From NCBI GenBank assembly GCA_021399435.1, contig JAJTUP010000032.1, positions 248,001 through 312,000 of the forward strand: a DNA stretch of 64,000 nucleotides. Reading direction: 5' to 3'. This document shows, one piece after another, positions 32,616 through 45,701 of the stretch (positions are counted from its first letter, which is position 1; each line of letters opens with the position of its first letter). The position numbers and the translations under genes were made by a program. Source of the stretch: Diaporthe sp. PMI_573 (Eukaryota; Ascomycota; Sordariomycetes; Diaporthales; Diaporthaceae). A model generated the notes under the pieces. The model was not told the origin of the DNA. It was given only the letters and a program-made list of their open reading frames with translations, and ran no database searches.

Positions 32616-34448
32616 AGTTTCCCGTGCACCTCTGGGGATCCGTCACTTTTATAGAGCGGCGCCAAGGCGAACCAGGGCGAGACCGAGCTGTTGTTTCTTC
32701 TAAGACATGTCTCTCGGCGCTAGTGCGCGGCTCTAAAATGATACTAGTGCTTCTGGGGGACTCTGACTAACTTGGCATTCATTGGGAGGGAAAGGAACCC
32801 GTATAGTCCGCGGGACTGGCTCCCGGTCATCATCTTCACAGGACCACTCGAGCGAGAGGCGAGTCCCAGGTTCCACAGCACTGGGACCCGGCAAGCGAGA
32901 GAGGGTCTGATGCTCCCTGGCGTATGGAGGGCCGTTCCGGCATAGAAATGGAAAGTTCGGTTTGAAAGATATACAATACTCGGCCTGGCCCCCTTTCCTG
33001 GTTCGGGAGAGGAACGAACAGAGATAAACGGATGGGCGGCGACGTTCACGGCTTTAGACGGGGGCGGACACACTGGCGCTTTGGCGGAGCGGACGGCCAG
33101 CCGAGCCCTAGCAATGACTGGGCGGAACGGGAGGGACATCATTTTATGATAGGACGCAACAACGGTGCCACACGGCCTTATGAGTGCGCTCACGCCCCCC
33201 TTTTCTCCGTGGGAGAGAATGGGCGTTACAAAAAAAAAAAAAAAAAAAAAAAAACGATAGCTTTATAAATGCCATCGATATCAGGGCCGGCCGCCTAGCG
33301 GCTGGCAAATATGAATAACACACACCCACGGGCAACCTCGGCCCGGAGCGAGATTCCGTGGCTCGGCCTTTAGCAGCGCAGGATTTCAAGCTCTCTAAGG
33401 GAAGGGGTTTATGTTTATTATTATCGTTGCGCCCTTTTCTTTTGTACCTCCCCCGGCTCCGAATGCGCGGCAGGGGGGAGGGAAATAGGAAGAAGAAGAA
33501 AAAAGGAGATGCCGTGGGACCGAGATCGCGCCGAAGGGGACGTTGGCGCAGGCAGGGATACCTGGACATGACATGGGATTCACTCATGGGATTGTTGCGG
33601 CTTCTTATCGGCCGGCTCTTATTGTGTTTATGGGATGGGATGGGATGGGGTTCCCTGGGCGTATTTATGGGGGATACGTCTGAACCTGGGCGGGATTACG
33701 GATTACGGTGGAGTGATTGAGGTATAGCTATGCGCTGCTCAACCGGGGTGCGGCCTCCCTCGATGCGCTCAGGCTGCCGACATGTATGCGACGTGTAGTC
33801 TGTTGGGAATGCAGGATGGGTTGGGGGGGTGATTCAAAAACAACCAGACACAGTAGTAGATCTTGACCAACCAAACTAGACATAGTTTTTGTCTTGATGT
33901 GGGGATAGTTGGGAGAGAGAGCAATGAGTTCTCGAGGTTTGGAGGTCCACGGGTATAATATGCCGGCTGCTGTGCGTCTGCCTGCTCTACTCGGATCGGA
34001 TCGGAGAGTTGGCCCGGTGGGTGGCATGATGCTTTTGGTCGCTGCTGGTAATTTGAGTGTGCTGGCCAAAAGACCTGGATAATTGATACGTTGGATTGGT
34101 TTCCTGGCAGGATATAAGAGCCGCTCCGTCACAATATGCAGGCAAACCTGCAGTGCTTGGATAAGTCGGCTGGCTGCTGGGTTGGTCAGCTGGCTGCCAG
34201 CTGGTTGCCGGCTATCTGCCCAGTTGCTACCCTGGTCCGGCCTGTGTCTGGTCCTCTGTCTGGTCTGATGTTGTCAGGAAACCTTGGGGGGAATAAAACC
34301 AACTTCCACCGCAGCTGCTGGGGCCTCGCAAGCAATCCTGGTCATATATCTGAATCCGGGTCGCATTAACAAACTGATGCTCCGGCAGCAGCCTGTCTGA
34401 CTCTGATGTTGAGAAACTGTAATTTTGGTGGCATTTGCTACCCTCGTC
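32616..34448. other. Gene-free stretch with homopolymer tract
   Basis: Downstream region of the preceding gene, then low-complexity DNA. A perfect 25-base A tract occupies 33230–33254. Short GGGATGGGATG-type runs occur near 33630 and GCTGGCTGC-type runs near 34160–34210. Frames on both strands here run through these repeats, and none resembles a known protein. Confidence 0.5.
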
Positions 34449-34456
34449 CAAATAAT

Positions 34457-35627
34457 CAGTGATGTTATTGGATTGGAGGCAATTTGGATTGGACTGGATT
34501 TGTCGGAAAATGGCTGGACTGGATTTGGGTTTCTCGAAGATTTGGACTGGATTGGATTGATTGGCAACCAGCTCCTGGAGCTCCAATGGTCTAACCTGAT
34601 AAGGCAAGAGCTAAGCCTAATTGAGTGGTCATGAGGAGTCTCCCGTCGCAGCTGCCGTCGCAGACCACGACACGACGCGCGAACTATCGTTCCGCTATTG
34701 GGTTAACATCCAACGCGTGCAGATTGCTACGCTATTAAAAGCACGGAGGCAAACGCGTCGCTCGCGACTTCAGCAGTCCTTCTACTGTGGCAGACGTGTC
34801 TGAACAGTCCACTCACCAGCTACACCATGGCCACTATCTCCAGCTATTTCGGTGCTGCCAGCGGTCGCCGTCCTGATTCTGACAGAGTTATTCTTGCTCC
34901 AACATATATTAGTCCTCGCCCAAACGACCCCGACGGAACCCTGATCGAACCCGACGAATTCAAGCTGAATGGGAAGCAATATGTACGCTACTCTGTTGTG
35001 GCAAAGTCCCAAAAGCACACCAAGAAAAGGACATCAGTCGTCTGGCAGTATGGTGAAGACATACAACTCAAGCAGGACCCGACGAAGACGTTCTGGTACT
35101 GTTATCTGTGCGAACAGCAGCAGCGCCAACAGGGACTTCCTATTTCCGGCAAGGGCAATTGTACTACCTTAAACCACCTGGAATCGAAACACCAAATCAT
35201 CGCTCACGGCTCCGGATGGACGTCATTGAAGCCAGCGAGTGCTTACGAGCTTGGTATGGTCGCCCGGAGCAGAAGGCATTTGATGACTCTGCCATCGGTT
35301 TGATGGAGGGTGAGGCAGGGAGTACAGTTGGGGCGGATGGGCTGGGTGAGGGAGAGGAAGGCGGCGAAGATGATGGAAGCGAGAAGAACATACTGGAGAC
35401 GCAAGTTGCTAGAGAACATGAGCTCCGTAGTTAGGTGGTGTCATAACCCAAGGACAAGAACAGTTCTACTCCAAGTCTGCTTATTCAGCGGCTCATTGAT
35501 TGTCCCAAAAGGGTAAAAATATGAACTGGATCGGTTCTGGATATCCTGGAGGCTGCCTGTCCCCACGTCTGGACTGGATTGGATCGAGGCTCGGATCCAG
35601 CTCCAATCCAATCCAATAACATCACTG
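34457..35627 (+). mobile_element. Non-autonomous hAT transposon (deletion derivative) with perfect TIRs and 8-bp target duplication
   Basis: A 21-bp terminal inverted repeat, perfect on both ends, starts CAGTGATGTTAT at 34457–34477 and is mirrored at 35607–35627. The 8 bases CAAATAAT directly flank both sides (34449–34456 and 35628–35635), an intact target-site duplication of the size hAT elements make. Inside the ends lie many subterminal GGATTGGA/ACTGGATT words in opposite orientation, as hAT transposases bind. The 1,171-bp element keeps only the ends of a transposase gene. The undamaged duplication and TIRs suggest a relatively recent insertion. Confidence 0.92.
34827..35434 (+). pseudogene. 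Internally deleted hAT transposase
   Basis: The frame from ATG 34827 encodes the start of a fungal hAT transposase with its BED-type zinc finger (SVVWQYGEDIQL, FWYCYLCEQQQRQQ, then LNHLESKHQI). Near 35195–35205 the sequence jumps, in a different frame, to what reads as the extreme C-terminus of the same kind of protein (RMDVIEASECLRAWYGRPEQ, 35207–35434), ending in an acidic tail. The catalytic RNase H-like core and most of the dimerisation region are missing. The 158-codon frame continues past the junction into unrelated residues. It cannot encode an active transposase, but the truncated DNA-binding half could in principle be made. Confidence 0.85.
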
Positions 35628-35635
35628 CAAATAAT

Positions 35636-38534
35636 GTTCCTTTTATGTAGGCCTGGGGGGAATATTATGGCACGACAAACTCAAAACCATCCTGGGTCAA
35701 TGACAGGAGAATTTATTTTCTTAAGTTTCGTAGAATTAGTGGGCTAGCGTCAATGAAGTTATATATCCCGTCAAGAAGTGTGTAAAATCGCAGCGGATTT
35801 AGGAAGCACAAGGATGTATTCGGGTGATCATTGATGATGTGCTTTTACTGCCAGGGATGGGGATTCGAGAACGATCCCAGTGATGGAAATCTGATAAACG
35901 CCAGTATTCACATGTGGAAGTGATGACTGTTCTCTCTCGTGTCTGACGATTCGGTCGGCTTGTTGGTTGGCCTGCTCGCCCCCGGAGGGTTTCTTGCTCT
36001 TTTTCATCTGCCCTAGTACTTAGTGACTTTGCAAGGAGTTAAATAGCAATTCCAAAGTTTGGCCTCGTCATGATAACCCATGCCCATACTTGGGCCTCGC
36101 ACCAATGTTATTGGCTTCTGTTGGCATGAGTACTTCGCTGTCAGATATGACAAAATTGTCCGGGGTGATATTCCAGTCAGTCAGGCATCACACGGTGCTC
36201 AGGCAGGACTCTCAGGCTCATGGCTACCTAATGAAAATAAACTTGAGGTCCATAGTGCTCTACTCGTGAGCATCGCCACCGGCGCCAGAACGGGAGCAGT
36301 GGCTGACTGGTCTGCAGATTCGATGAGATGCTCAAGGCTGTGCAAACTTTATCGATGCCATTAAGAAGGTGCCATGTGAAGGCGAGCTTGTGTACTGCCC
36401 GTCCTACAACCGCCCGGGCATGCCGGTATTTAACTACTACATGGAGCACCGGAGTACTCTGCTCGATTTGGAAAGACCATGCAAGGCTGGCGATAAGGAG
36501 GAGTGAAGGCCCCTGAACTGCAAGGCCCATACATCAAGCGGTGGGCCGTCGTGGGTTGGGGTCCATCCGATGGACAAGACTAACAAGCTCACCCACCCAA
36601 GTGGTTCCCAACATCAACGAGTTGAGAGACAGTTACCCCTGAGCAGACCCCGAGGGGACGGTCATGAATGTTGTGGGAAGCAGTGGGCCATGCAGCCATG
36701 GAGCCGGGCTCGTGTAAGTGCCCCCACACACATAAGTCCTCCGCAGTCATCACGGACTCTATCGTGTTTCCGGGCTCAGGCCTAAACCCCCTTCTAAAGT
36801 CCGCAGTCCAAGACGCCGATGCATCAGTATTGGCCGTCGGAGGGAAAAATGCGCCGACGGACCCTGCGCGACCGCCTTGGCTCCACCCAGGCCGACTCCT
36901 CCCGGGCGAAGGGCGCGGCGGTCTACCCTGCTCCGCCAGTGGCACGCACGGCTGGGCCGACCTCGACGTGGTGACGATGGTGGAGGCGATCGTGCCCGGC
37001 CTGGAGGGGCTGGCGTCGGGGACGCCACGGCTTATCGACGAGATGGTCATGTCGGAGACTTTCTAGGCCGGGAGCGGTGTGCATGTGCCGCGCATGTGGG
37101 AGCGTGGGCGGACATGCCCCTTCATGCTGATGTGCTATGGCGTGAAGCAGCGGACTGTTCTAGAAGTTTGGAGGGCTGCTCAGAGAGGTGGTGGCCCCGA
37201 GATATGCCCACCCGCGTGCGTGCGTGGTGCATGCTGAGAGTGGTGCTCTTGGCATGCTTGAGGTCATCCTTGACAAGGACTTGCCCAAGTGAGTGTTAAG
37301 ATGATTGTGTTCTGTCGACGTGGGATAGCAGATATATAGGTTCCCGGGGAATGGTAGACGAGCCAGCCGCCCAAGCAATGCTTTCCAAAAACTTCATCTT
37401 TTAATGACGTAAAGATATGAAGCAAAGTGGCTTGTTCGTCATGACAATTTTGCATGTAGCACCAGTTTTCTAGCTAAGTCTGTATGAAGTTGATTTATTT
37501 TAGTAATTTATTCATGAGTAAAAGGTCTAAACAATAATGTGCATTATGTGCACAACCTACTTATACACACATAGTGACCTGCTGTATTAAAGCGAATAAT
37601 TTGTTCTCAGCATATTGTTACTAAGCCTATTCAAGAATGCAATTAGATTTATTGAAACCAGGGACTTAACCATGTCAGTGGTGTGAATGAAACGCTGGGA
37701 GCATTTAAGCATATATACTCGAGGTCAAACGAATGTAGGTTGGGTTTGGGAGATCCGGGGCATTGGGACGGGGGCATTGGGACTTCTCGGTAAAAAATAC
37801 GCGTTCCCGGTGTCCTGTCGGGCCCCGGCTCTGAGACCCACGCAACAGGGTTTAGGCCCAACGTCAACGGACTTAATAATCCAGTGCACGATGATCGTCA
37901 CCGCCAAGGATGAGCCGCATCTTCCGACGACCATCGCTCACCTACATGAAGACTTCAGTCAGGAAATGATTGCTCGATACAGTATAGTCCATCATATGCC
38001 AACATGCGAAGTTTTTGCGATGGTGTGGGTACGGAAGCCCCGGGCTCTGCGGGAGATACCAGATTGACAGATGGCCCACGTGTACTGACACCTCTTTGGG
38101 TCGGATAAGTGATCACCCCGTCAGATTTGTGGCCATCACGGAACGTGATCGGTGCCGTGCATAGCCTTCTGTAGGAATATTGAAATATAAGCCTAGACTG
38201 ATGCAGACATTTAAATGGGTTTTGGCTGGGTTTCAACTGTGTCACTCTTCAGCCTCTTGCCCGCTGTAACATTACGACAGCCTGCTTGGATTCTTTCCTT
38301 AATTGTACATTTGAAATAGACTGGCGGCTTCACGGCTACTCGTAATTAATCAAACAAAAGACCAGGTTGATGTCAAGTGGTGAGCCTGGACCGAACCTAG
38401 TGATTCTCGGAGCCCCAAGAACTGGATACTGACCACATTGGCCCCCTTTACAGGATAGCAAGAAATACTTGCAACCACAGCATCAGCCAGATCTTTCCAC
38501 ATATACCTGAACATCGATTCTCCCAATCGACAAT
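35636..38534. other. Accessory stretch with coding-like relics
   Basis: No intact gene. AT-rich around 35.7–36.0 and 37.4–37.7 kb. Two pieces look formerly coding: a 57-codon frame at 36333–36506 (GCANFIDAIKKVPCEGELVY, PGMPVFNYYMEH), and a frame at 36668–37066 whose end reads GWADLDVVTMVEAIVPGLEG. I cannot assign either to a family, nor join them by splicing. The final 400 bp before 38535 should hold the promoter of the PDR transporter gene. Confidence 0.4.
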
Positions 38535-41500
38535 ATGAACACACCATACGACGACAAAAAAGAGAGCCAGTCGCCCGCCGCAAGCCAAAGGACCTTTGTC
38601 GACCATGAGGTAGTCTTCACAGACTCTGAGCCACTCCCGGGCGCGAGGCCCGCTGGAGGCAACATGTCATTTGCTGCACAAGACGGGCACGCCTCCTCAT
38701 CGGAGACCGACGACGAAGGAAACGATACCGAGTTAGATCGCCGTCACTCTATTGTGCAAGAGCTAGCTCGAGAATACACACGTCACTCCGTGGCCACCGT
38801 CGGCGGGGACCATACAGCCCTTTTCGGAAGCGATGACCCCGACTCGCCTCTCAACCCAAACGGGAAAAAGTTCAGCGCTCGCACATGGGCGAAGGCGATT
38901 TCAAATGTTACAAATGAGCACGGCTCAGGATACCGGACTGCCGGTTTCTGTTACCAGAACCTGAACGTCTTCGGGTACGGCCAAGAGACGGACTACCAAA
39001 AGGACGTGAGCAATGTGTGGCTCGAGCTCCCCGGCCTCACCCGCAAGCTCTTCTCGAAGAGGGGAGCAGAGCGCCGCATCGATATTCTTCGAGACTTCGC
39101 CGGCGTGGTCGAGGCGGGCGAGATGCTTGTCGTCTTGGGCCCTCCCGGGTCTGGCTGCTCCACCTTCCTCAAGGCCATTGCCGGTGAGATGAACGGTATC
39201 TACACCGATGAGCGCGCCTACTTCAACTACCAGGGCATATCTGCCAAGGAACTGCATGACCACCACGCAGGCGATGCCATCTACACCGCTGAGGTCGACG
39301 TTCACTATCCTCAGCTGTCTGTGGGTGACACCCTCACCTTTGCCTCCCGGGCCCGCTGCCCCCGGACTCTGCCTCCTGGGGTCACGGCCAACCAATACTG
39401 CGACCATCTCCGCGACGTTGTCATGGCCATGTACGGCATCAGCCACACGGTGAATACGCGGGTTGGTGATAACTACATCCGTGGTGTATCAGGAGGAGAA
39501 CGCAAGCGGGTCACCATTGCAGAGGCTACACTGTCCAATGCCCCTCTGCAGTGCTGGGACAACTCTACCAGAGGCCTGGACTCTGCTAATGCGGTCGAAT
39601 TTTGCAAGACACTTCGCTTACAATCAGATTTGTTCCGTCAGACCTGCGCCGTGTCTATCTACCAGGCACCTCAAACGGCATACGATCTGTTCGACAAGGT
39701 TCTCGTCCTTTATGAAGGGCGACAGATCTTTTTCGGCCGTACGACCGAGGCTAGAGACTACTTCATCAACCTGGGATTTGAGTGTCCGGGACGTCAGACA
39801 ACTCCGGACTTCCTGACCAGTATGACAGCGCCGAGTGAGCGCGTGGTGCGCCAGGGATGGGAAGACCGCGTGCCCAGAACCGCCGACGAATTTGCTGCTT
39901 GTTGGGAGGCCAGCAAGGAATCCCAGACCCTGAAGGCGCTGATCGAACAGTACAAGGCAGACCACCCCCTTGGTGGCGCTGACGCCGAGGCCTTTCGAAA
40001 CCAGAAGCAGGCGGTCCAGGCCAAGAGCCAGCGCCTCAAGTCTCCCTTTATGCTTTCATACGGCCAGCAAGTCAAATTATGCCTCTGGCGTGGTTTCAAA
40101 CTCTTGCGAGGCGACCCTAGCCTGACGGTGTTTTCATTACTTGCCAATACTTCTATGGGTCTCATCATGTCGTCGCTGTTCTACAACCTCCCGGAATCAA
40201 CCTCGTCCTTCTACGGTCGGTCTGCGGTCATTTTCGTCGCTATCCTGGCCAATGCCTTCTCCAGCGCCCTCGAAATCCTCACACAGTACGCTCAGCGGCC
40301 GATAGTCGAGAAACAAAGCCGTTATGCCTTTTACCACCGTTCAGCTGAGGCACTCTCATCTGTTCTGGTAGACATGCCATACAAAATCGTCAACACCATT
40401 TTCTACGACCTGGTCATCTATTTCATGACCAACTTGAACAGGGAGCCCGGAAACTTCTTTTTCTTCCTCTTGACTACCTTCCTGATGGTCCTGGCAATGT
40501 CCGGTCTTTTCAGGTCGATGTGGGTTTCCCCGTGCTCTTGCTGTCGAAACAAAAGCTAACGTGAAAATAGTGCCTCTTTGTCACGCACCTTGTCTCAGGC
40601 CATGGTCCCAGCGTCGATCTTGATTCTTGCCCTTGTGATCTTTACTGGATTCGTCATCCCAGTCGACTATATGCTTGGCTGGTGCAGGTGGATCAACTAC
40701 TTGGACCCTGTAGCGTATGGATTTGAGTCGGTGAGTCGAGATTTCGAGTCCTCTCGTTCGACAACAGGCTAACCCCACCGCACAGCTCATGATCAATGAG
40801 TTTCACAACCGTAACTATGAGTGCGATGCCTTTGTACCCAGTCCTGCTCTTGCTGGCTATGAGAACGTCACACTTTCCAACAGAGTGTGTTCCACGGTGG
40901 GCGCTGTTGCTGGCAGCTCCTTCGTCAATGGCGATGCGTACGTCAACTCCCAGTACAAGTACTTCAACTCCCACAAGTGGCGCAACATCGGCATCCTGAT
41001 CGGCTTCGTCATCGCTCTTCATATGGTCTACCTCTTGGCCACCGAGTACATCGCAGCCAAGAAGTCAAAGGGCGAGGTTCTCGTCTTCCGTCGCGGCGTG
41101 ACGGCCCCGACCAAGGCCAAGAGCGACGTCGAAGGCTCCGTTGCCGGTCCCCTCACCATTATCGAAGAAAAGAATGACGGCCCCTCTACAGATGTAGGCG
41201 CCATCGAGGCCTCTACCAGCGTCTTCCACTGGAGCAAAGTTTGCTACGATGTCAAGATCAAGACCGAGACAAGACGGATTCTCGACCACGTCGACGGGTG
41301 GGTGAAGCCCGGCACTCTCACTGCACTTATGGGCGTTTCCGGAGCCGGAAAAACGACGCTACTTGACTGCCTCGCGGACCGTGTCTCGACGGGTGTTATC
41401 ACCGGAGAGATGTTGGTTGACGGTAAGATTCGCGATTCATCGTTTCAGCGCAAGACAGGCTACGTCCAACAGCAAGACCTGCACCTTGAAACGACCACCG

Positions 41501-43143
41501 TTCGCGAGGCACTGGAGTTCAGTGCATTGCTCCGCCAGCCGGAAAGCACTCCCAGGGCTGAAAAGATCGCATACGTGGACAAGGTCATCGAGCTCTTGGG
41601 CATGCAAGAATATGCCGACGCTGTGGTGGGCATACTGGGCGAGGGTCTAAACGTTGAGCAACGGAAACGACTCTCGATTGGTGTCGAACTAGCTGCGAAA
41701 CCGCCCCTACTTCTCTTCGTCGATGAACCCACTTCTGGCTTAGATTCCCAAACCTCATGGGCGATTTTGGACCTGCTTGAGAAGCTTTCAAAGGCCGGCC
41801 AGTCGATCCTGTGTACCATCCACCAACCGTCAGCTATGTTGTTTCAACGCTTCGACCGTTTGTTGTTCTTGGCAAAGGGCGGCAGAACTGTTTACTTTGG
41901 AGACATCGGCAAGAATTCTGAGACTCTCACAAACTACTTTGAGAGAAATGGAGCCCCAAAGTGCCCTCCTGGCGAGAATCCAGCCGAGTGGATGTTATCC
42001 GCCATCGGTGCAGCACCCGGCACGTCGTCCGACGTTGACTGGCCCCAGGCGTGGAAATCGAGCTCAGAGTACCAGGCCGTTCAAGACGAGCTCGAAAGGC
42101 TCAAGTCCGAGGGTCCAAGCCAAGAACATTCTGAAGAAGCCAATTCTCCATACCGCGAATTTGCCGCTCCTCTGTGGAACCAGTTCTTGACCGTCACCCA
42201 CCGCGTCTTTCAACAATATTGGCGAACGCCCTCATATATCTACTCCAAGTTCATCCTCTGCTGCTCTGTCGCCCTTTTCATCGGCCTGGTTTTCCTCAAC
42301 GCGCCCTTGACCATACAGGGCTTGCAGAACCAGATGTTTGCCATCTTCCAGATCCTGTCCATCTTCGGTCAGCTGGTACAGCAACAGATGCCGCACTTTG
42401 TCACCCAGCGCAAGCTCTACGAGGTCCGCGAGCGGCCTTCGAAAACGTACAGCTGGAAGGTGTTTATGCTGTCGCAGATCGTCACCGAGATCCCCTGGAA
42501 CACGCTCATGTCGGTCTTTATGTTCATCTGCGTGTACTTCCCCGTCGGGTTCGACAGCAACGGCGACCCGGACCAGAAGCACGAGCGGGGCATCCTGATG
42601 TGGCTCCTGTTCTGGCAGTTCCTCGTCTTCACCTGCACCTTCGCCAACGCCTGCATCGCCATCACCGACACGGCCGAGATGGGCGGCAACCTCGCCAACG
42701 TCCTCTTCATGATGTGTCTGTTCTTCTGCGGCGTGATTGCCACCCCCGACGCCATGCCCCGCTTCTGGATCTTCATGTACAGGGTGTCGCCGTTCACGTA
42801 CTTGATCTCGGCCATCTTGTCCACGGGCCTGGCCAACACGGACGTGAGGTGCTCTTCGAACGAATATGTCCACTTCAACCCGCCGGACAACCAGACTTGT
42901 GGGGACTTTATGCAGGGCTATATCGCCCAGATGGGAGGCTACCTCGAGAACTCGGGCGCCACGACCGACTGCTCGTTCTGTTCTGTTGCGAACACGAATT
43001 CCTTCCTCGCGTCCATCAGCTCCAACTTTGATGACCGATGGCGCGACTTTGGCATCGGCATGGTTTACATCGTCGTCAATATTGCCGCGGCTCTCTTCCT
43101 CTACTGGTTGGTTCGTATGCCCAAGGGCAAGAAGAAGGCTTGA
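38535..43143 (+). CDS. PDR/CDR-type ABC transporter (ABCG full transporter)
   Basis: An ATP-driven plasma-membrane exporter of drugs, toxins or lipids. Exons 38535–40519, 40571–40730 and 40786–43143 (introns of 51 and 55 nt; GTGGGT and GTGAGT donors) give 1,500 aa, exactly the class size, in the order NBD1–TMD1–NBD2–TMD2. NBD1 has the fungal-type Walker [13 protein letters not shown] near residue 200, signature VSGGERKR and the degenerate Walker B region [17 protein letters not shown]2 has canonical Walker [13 protein letters not shown] near 897, a degenerate signature [15 protein letters not shown] and Walker [16 protein letters not shown]. These reciprocal degeneracies are the hallmark of the PDR family. 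Each TMD has six hydrophobic segments, and the large loop before the last helix of TMD2 has paired cysteines. No lesion. Substrate unknown; azole or xenobiotic efflux is typical. Note the long Ser/acid-rich N-terminus before NBD1. Confidence 0.95.
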
Positions 43144-44087
43144 GGCAGAGCGTCAGTCGGGGTGAGACAAATCGTCAATTTTTATTAATAGAATGGATCA
43201 ATTTGGGTTTACATAGATATAATAAATTCCGTTCTCTGCCATTTACCAGTCGATTACCGTCTCATTGATCAGCCCAATCCGTCGTAAACACTTGCAGGCA
43301 AGCACGCGCTATCAGCTAGCCCTTGGGAACCCAGTCTCGTATCTAGGTCTATTTAAGGAGTACACAGATATTCAGAGGTCTGTAAGATGGCGACCATATG
43401 AGATTTTCCACACGTGCTCGTTGGTTTCATTGGCGAAGTGTGTACCCGTGTTGGTCAAGATGTCGAGCTCACTTAGCCGTACTAACGAATCATGCATACG
43501 TACTGCATGTGGTTTTCAACCCGATAAATGAGGAAATTTGTGTTTACTCTTGGTTCAACGCTCTCACTTGCCAGTATATTATGTAGCCCGTGTATCGTCA
43601 GGGAGGAGTTTGCTCATGGTTCTTTGTCTCGATCTACACCAAATCAAGCAACCCAGCAACAAAGAAAATCGCGGTTCAATGCCCAAGGGAGCATGGCAGC
43701 CACATGAGACCACACCAAACACGGTTGCGGAGAGTATCACAGTCCACCACCCGAACACAATTTCGAAAGCGGATATAAGAGAAGAAGTAAAAAAGAAGCG
43801 GAACAATGATGATCCCTCCACGCTGCAAAGACAACCTCACATAGTCCTCGGCCTTGTTCCCTCCGCACACCAGTGCCCGGCTGCGCCGCCACGCCGGGCT
43901 GTCGAACAGTCCGCTGCCGCGTGCAGAAGGCATTTCTGAAGCTGGCGACTGCAAGTACGCTACTGGCCCAAAGGGACCAACATCCTGAGAAACTAGAGTG
44001 TGAAAGTGGCCCACGGGCAGAGGAACATCAAGCCTCCAAATGACCCTACGCGCACACAGCATGAAGGTTTCGACTGTCGTCTTCTTC
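43144..44087. other. Intergenic region between convergent genes
   Basis: Contains the 3' regions of the PDR transporter (plus) and the FTA2-family gene (minus). Frames on both strands are short and overlap, with no domain. Nothing else seen. Confidence 0.5.
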
Positions 44088-45701
44088 TTATTTTGTCCGC
44101 TGTCGCTTTTTGCTCTTCTCTTTAGCCTCTGACGTATCGGGAGAGGCGTCATCACCGCCGGCATCACCCGCGACGCCTTTATTGAAGTCATCAATGATTT
44201 TGAGGATGTCCTCGGCTCTCCCCTTGATGGTGCTGTTTCCTGAGGTGTCGTCCCCCCGCGTGATGCCCTCGGCCAACTCCCTGATATCCTTAAGCTTCTT
44301 GGCATCGAGGCCCTTGTACGGCGCAGCAGACCAGGACCACAGCATTGTGAACGGAGGGAGTTTAGGATCCGGGCCCCGATATCTAGGCCGGGACGACAAC
44401 GATATGTATGGCAGCCCAGCTGGGGCTCCACCGGTGCCGGTGTTGGAATGACGGGCTGCTTGGGGGTCGATAATGTCCGGCCGGGTCGACAACGGCGCGG
44501 ATGGCGGCTCAGTCGCGGCGACACCGCTGCCGCCGTTGTGATCGGGGTCGATAAGGTCCGGCCGGCTGATCGCGGGTCTCATCGTCTTCCATCCATACGT
44601 GGACGCGAGGACTTGCCATGCGTTGTTTTTCATCCTCTCCAGTATCGGGATCTCCACTTCCTCGTCCGAAGACTCGCTGGCCGACTGCTTAGGAATTGAC
44701 TTTGGCACGGTGTAGTACTTTTTGTCTACGGTCATCCGATAATCGCCACCGTGCTGCTCTATCATATTGTCGAACATGAAGTAGTCGTTCATGTCGGCCT
44801 CGTTTATACTTTTCTCAGCGTCCCACCCGAGATTGCGGTCGAGACGGATGTTGGGCACGGTCCAGGACGTGCTGAAGTCCATGATTCGACTGTCGACAAA
44901 GTTTCCTTCATGAATGTCGCGGTGCGTAATGCCGACTTTGTGCAGCGCGTTGATACACTCGGCCATAGGGTGGGCCTTGCTGATGTCGATGGAGCCCAGC
45001 TTCTTCGCGTCCGGGATGAACTCCTCTGATGCATATCAGTCACTTGCTGCGAAGCCTAAAGTTTTGCAGAACATGACAGACGTGGATCCGTAAAAGGAGA
45101 AGTATACTACTTACTAACAAGCGCGAGGATGGGAAATACCTCCCTACCGACGACTTGGGCGTCATCGACAGTCGGAGAAAACCAATCCCTGCGCGGCAGC
45201 CCGATCTGGTCCCACACGACCGAGCTGTAGGTCTTCTCATCCAGGGCGATATAACCATAACACTTCCAGGCTATGTGCTCAATGTTCATCTCCTGAATGC
45301 GGCCGTACGCCCGCGCCTCGCAGTTGAATGGCGAGAGCTGGTCGTTCACCAGTTGCAGGTCGATATTGAATTTCTTGAGCTTCTCAAGCTTGACGTCGTT
45401 TTCTTCATCGGCCCCGACGTGCCTAAACATCTTGAGCGCGTAGACCTTTCCGTCGATCTTGACCTTCCAAACGTGGCTGTGGACGCCGCTGCCGAGCCCC
45501 TTCACGAACTGGACCTTCTTGTGTTTCCCATTCTTGAACGGCCCCAGCTTCGGTCCCTGTGGTATAAAGGTCAGAAACTCTCCTGAGTAACTCCCATTTC
45601 GATGTCCAGGATGTGCTTGGGCTTTATGAGAACCATAAAGTGCGTGTACTTCACAGACTTACAGGTGTGTTCGGCAACTCGTTATTCGACTTTGGCGCCA
45701 T
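44088..45701 (-). CDS. Protein-kinase-like protein of the FTA2 (kinetochore Sim4 subunit) family
   Basis: Exons 45663–45701, 45115–45556 and 44088–45025 (donors GTAAGT and GTAAGT, acceptors CACAG and ATCAG) give 472 aa. The first exon encodes only 13 residues, MAPKSNNELPNTP. A kinase fold is visible: a glycine loop LGSGVHSHVWKVKI near 31–46, an ALKMF lysine near 56, a catalytic loop HRDIHEGN near 195, and DFS in place of DFG shortly after (RIMDFSTSW). The C-terminal 180 residues are Pro/Asp/Ser-rich with two near-repeats (RPDLIDPDHN and RPDIIDPQAA), then a helical segment and a basic tail (KEKSKKRQRTK). Many filamentous ascomycetes carry expanded genes of this family whose kinetochore role is unproven, so an accessory member is likely. 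The DFS change questions kinase activity. Confidence 0.8.

Noticed and set aside
33230..33254. A25 tract as the tail of a retroposed gene
   Set aside because: No gene-like sequence or target duplication upstream of it; treated as a homopolymer.
42174..43031. 285-codon frame inside the PDR transporter
   Set aside because: Alternate-frame shadow; His/Arg/Pro-rich translation.
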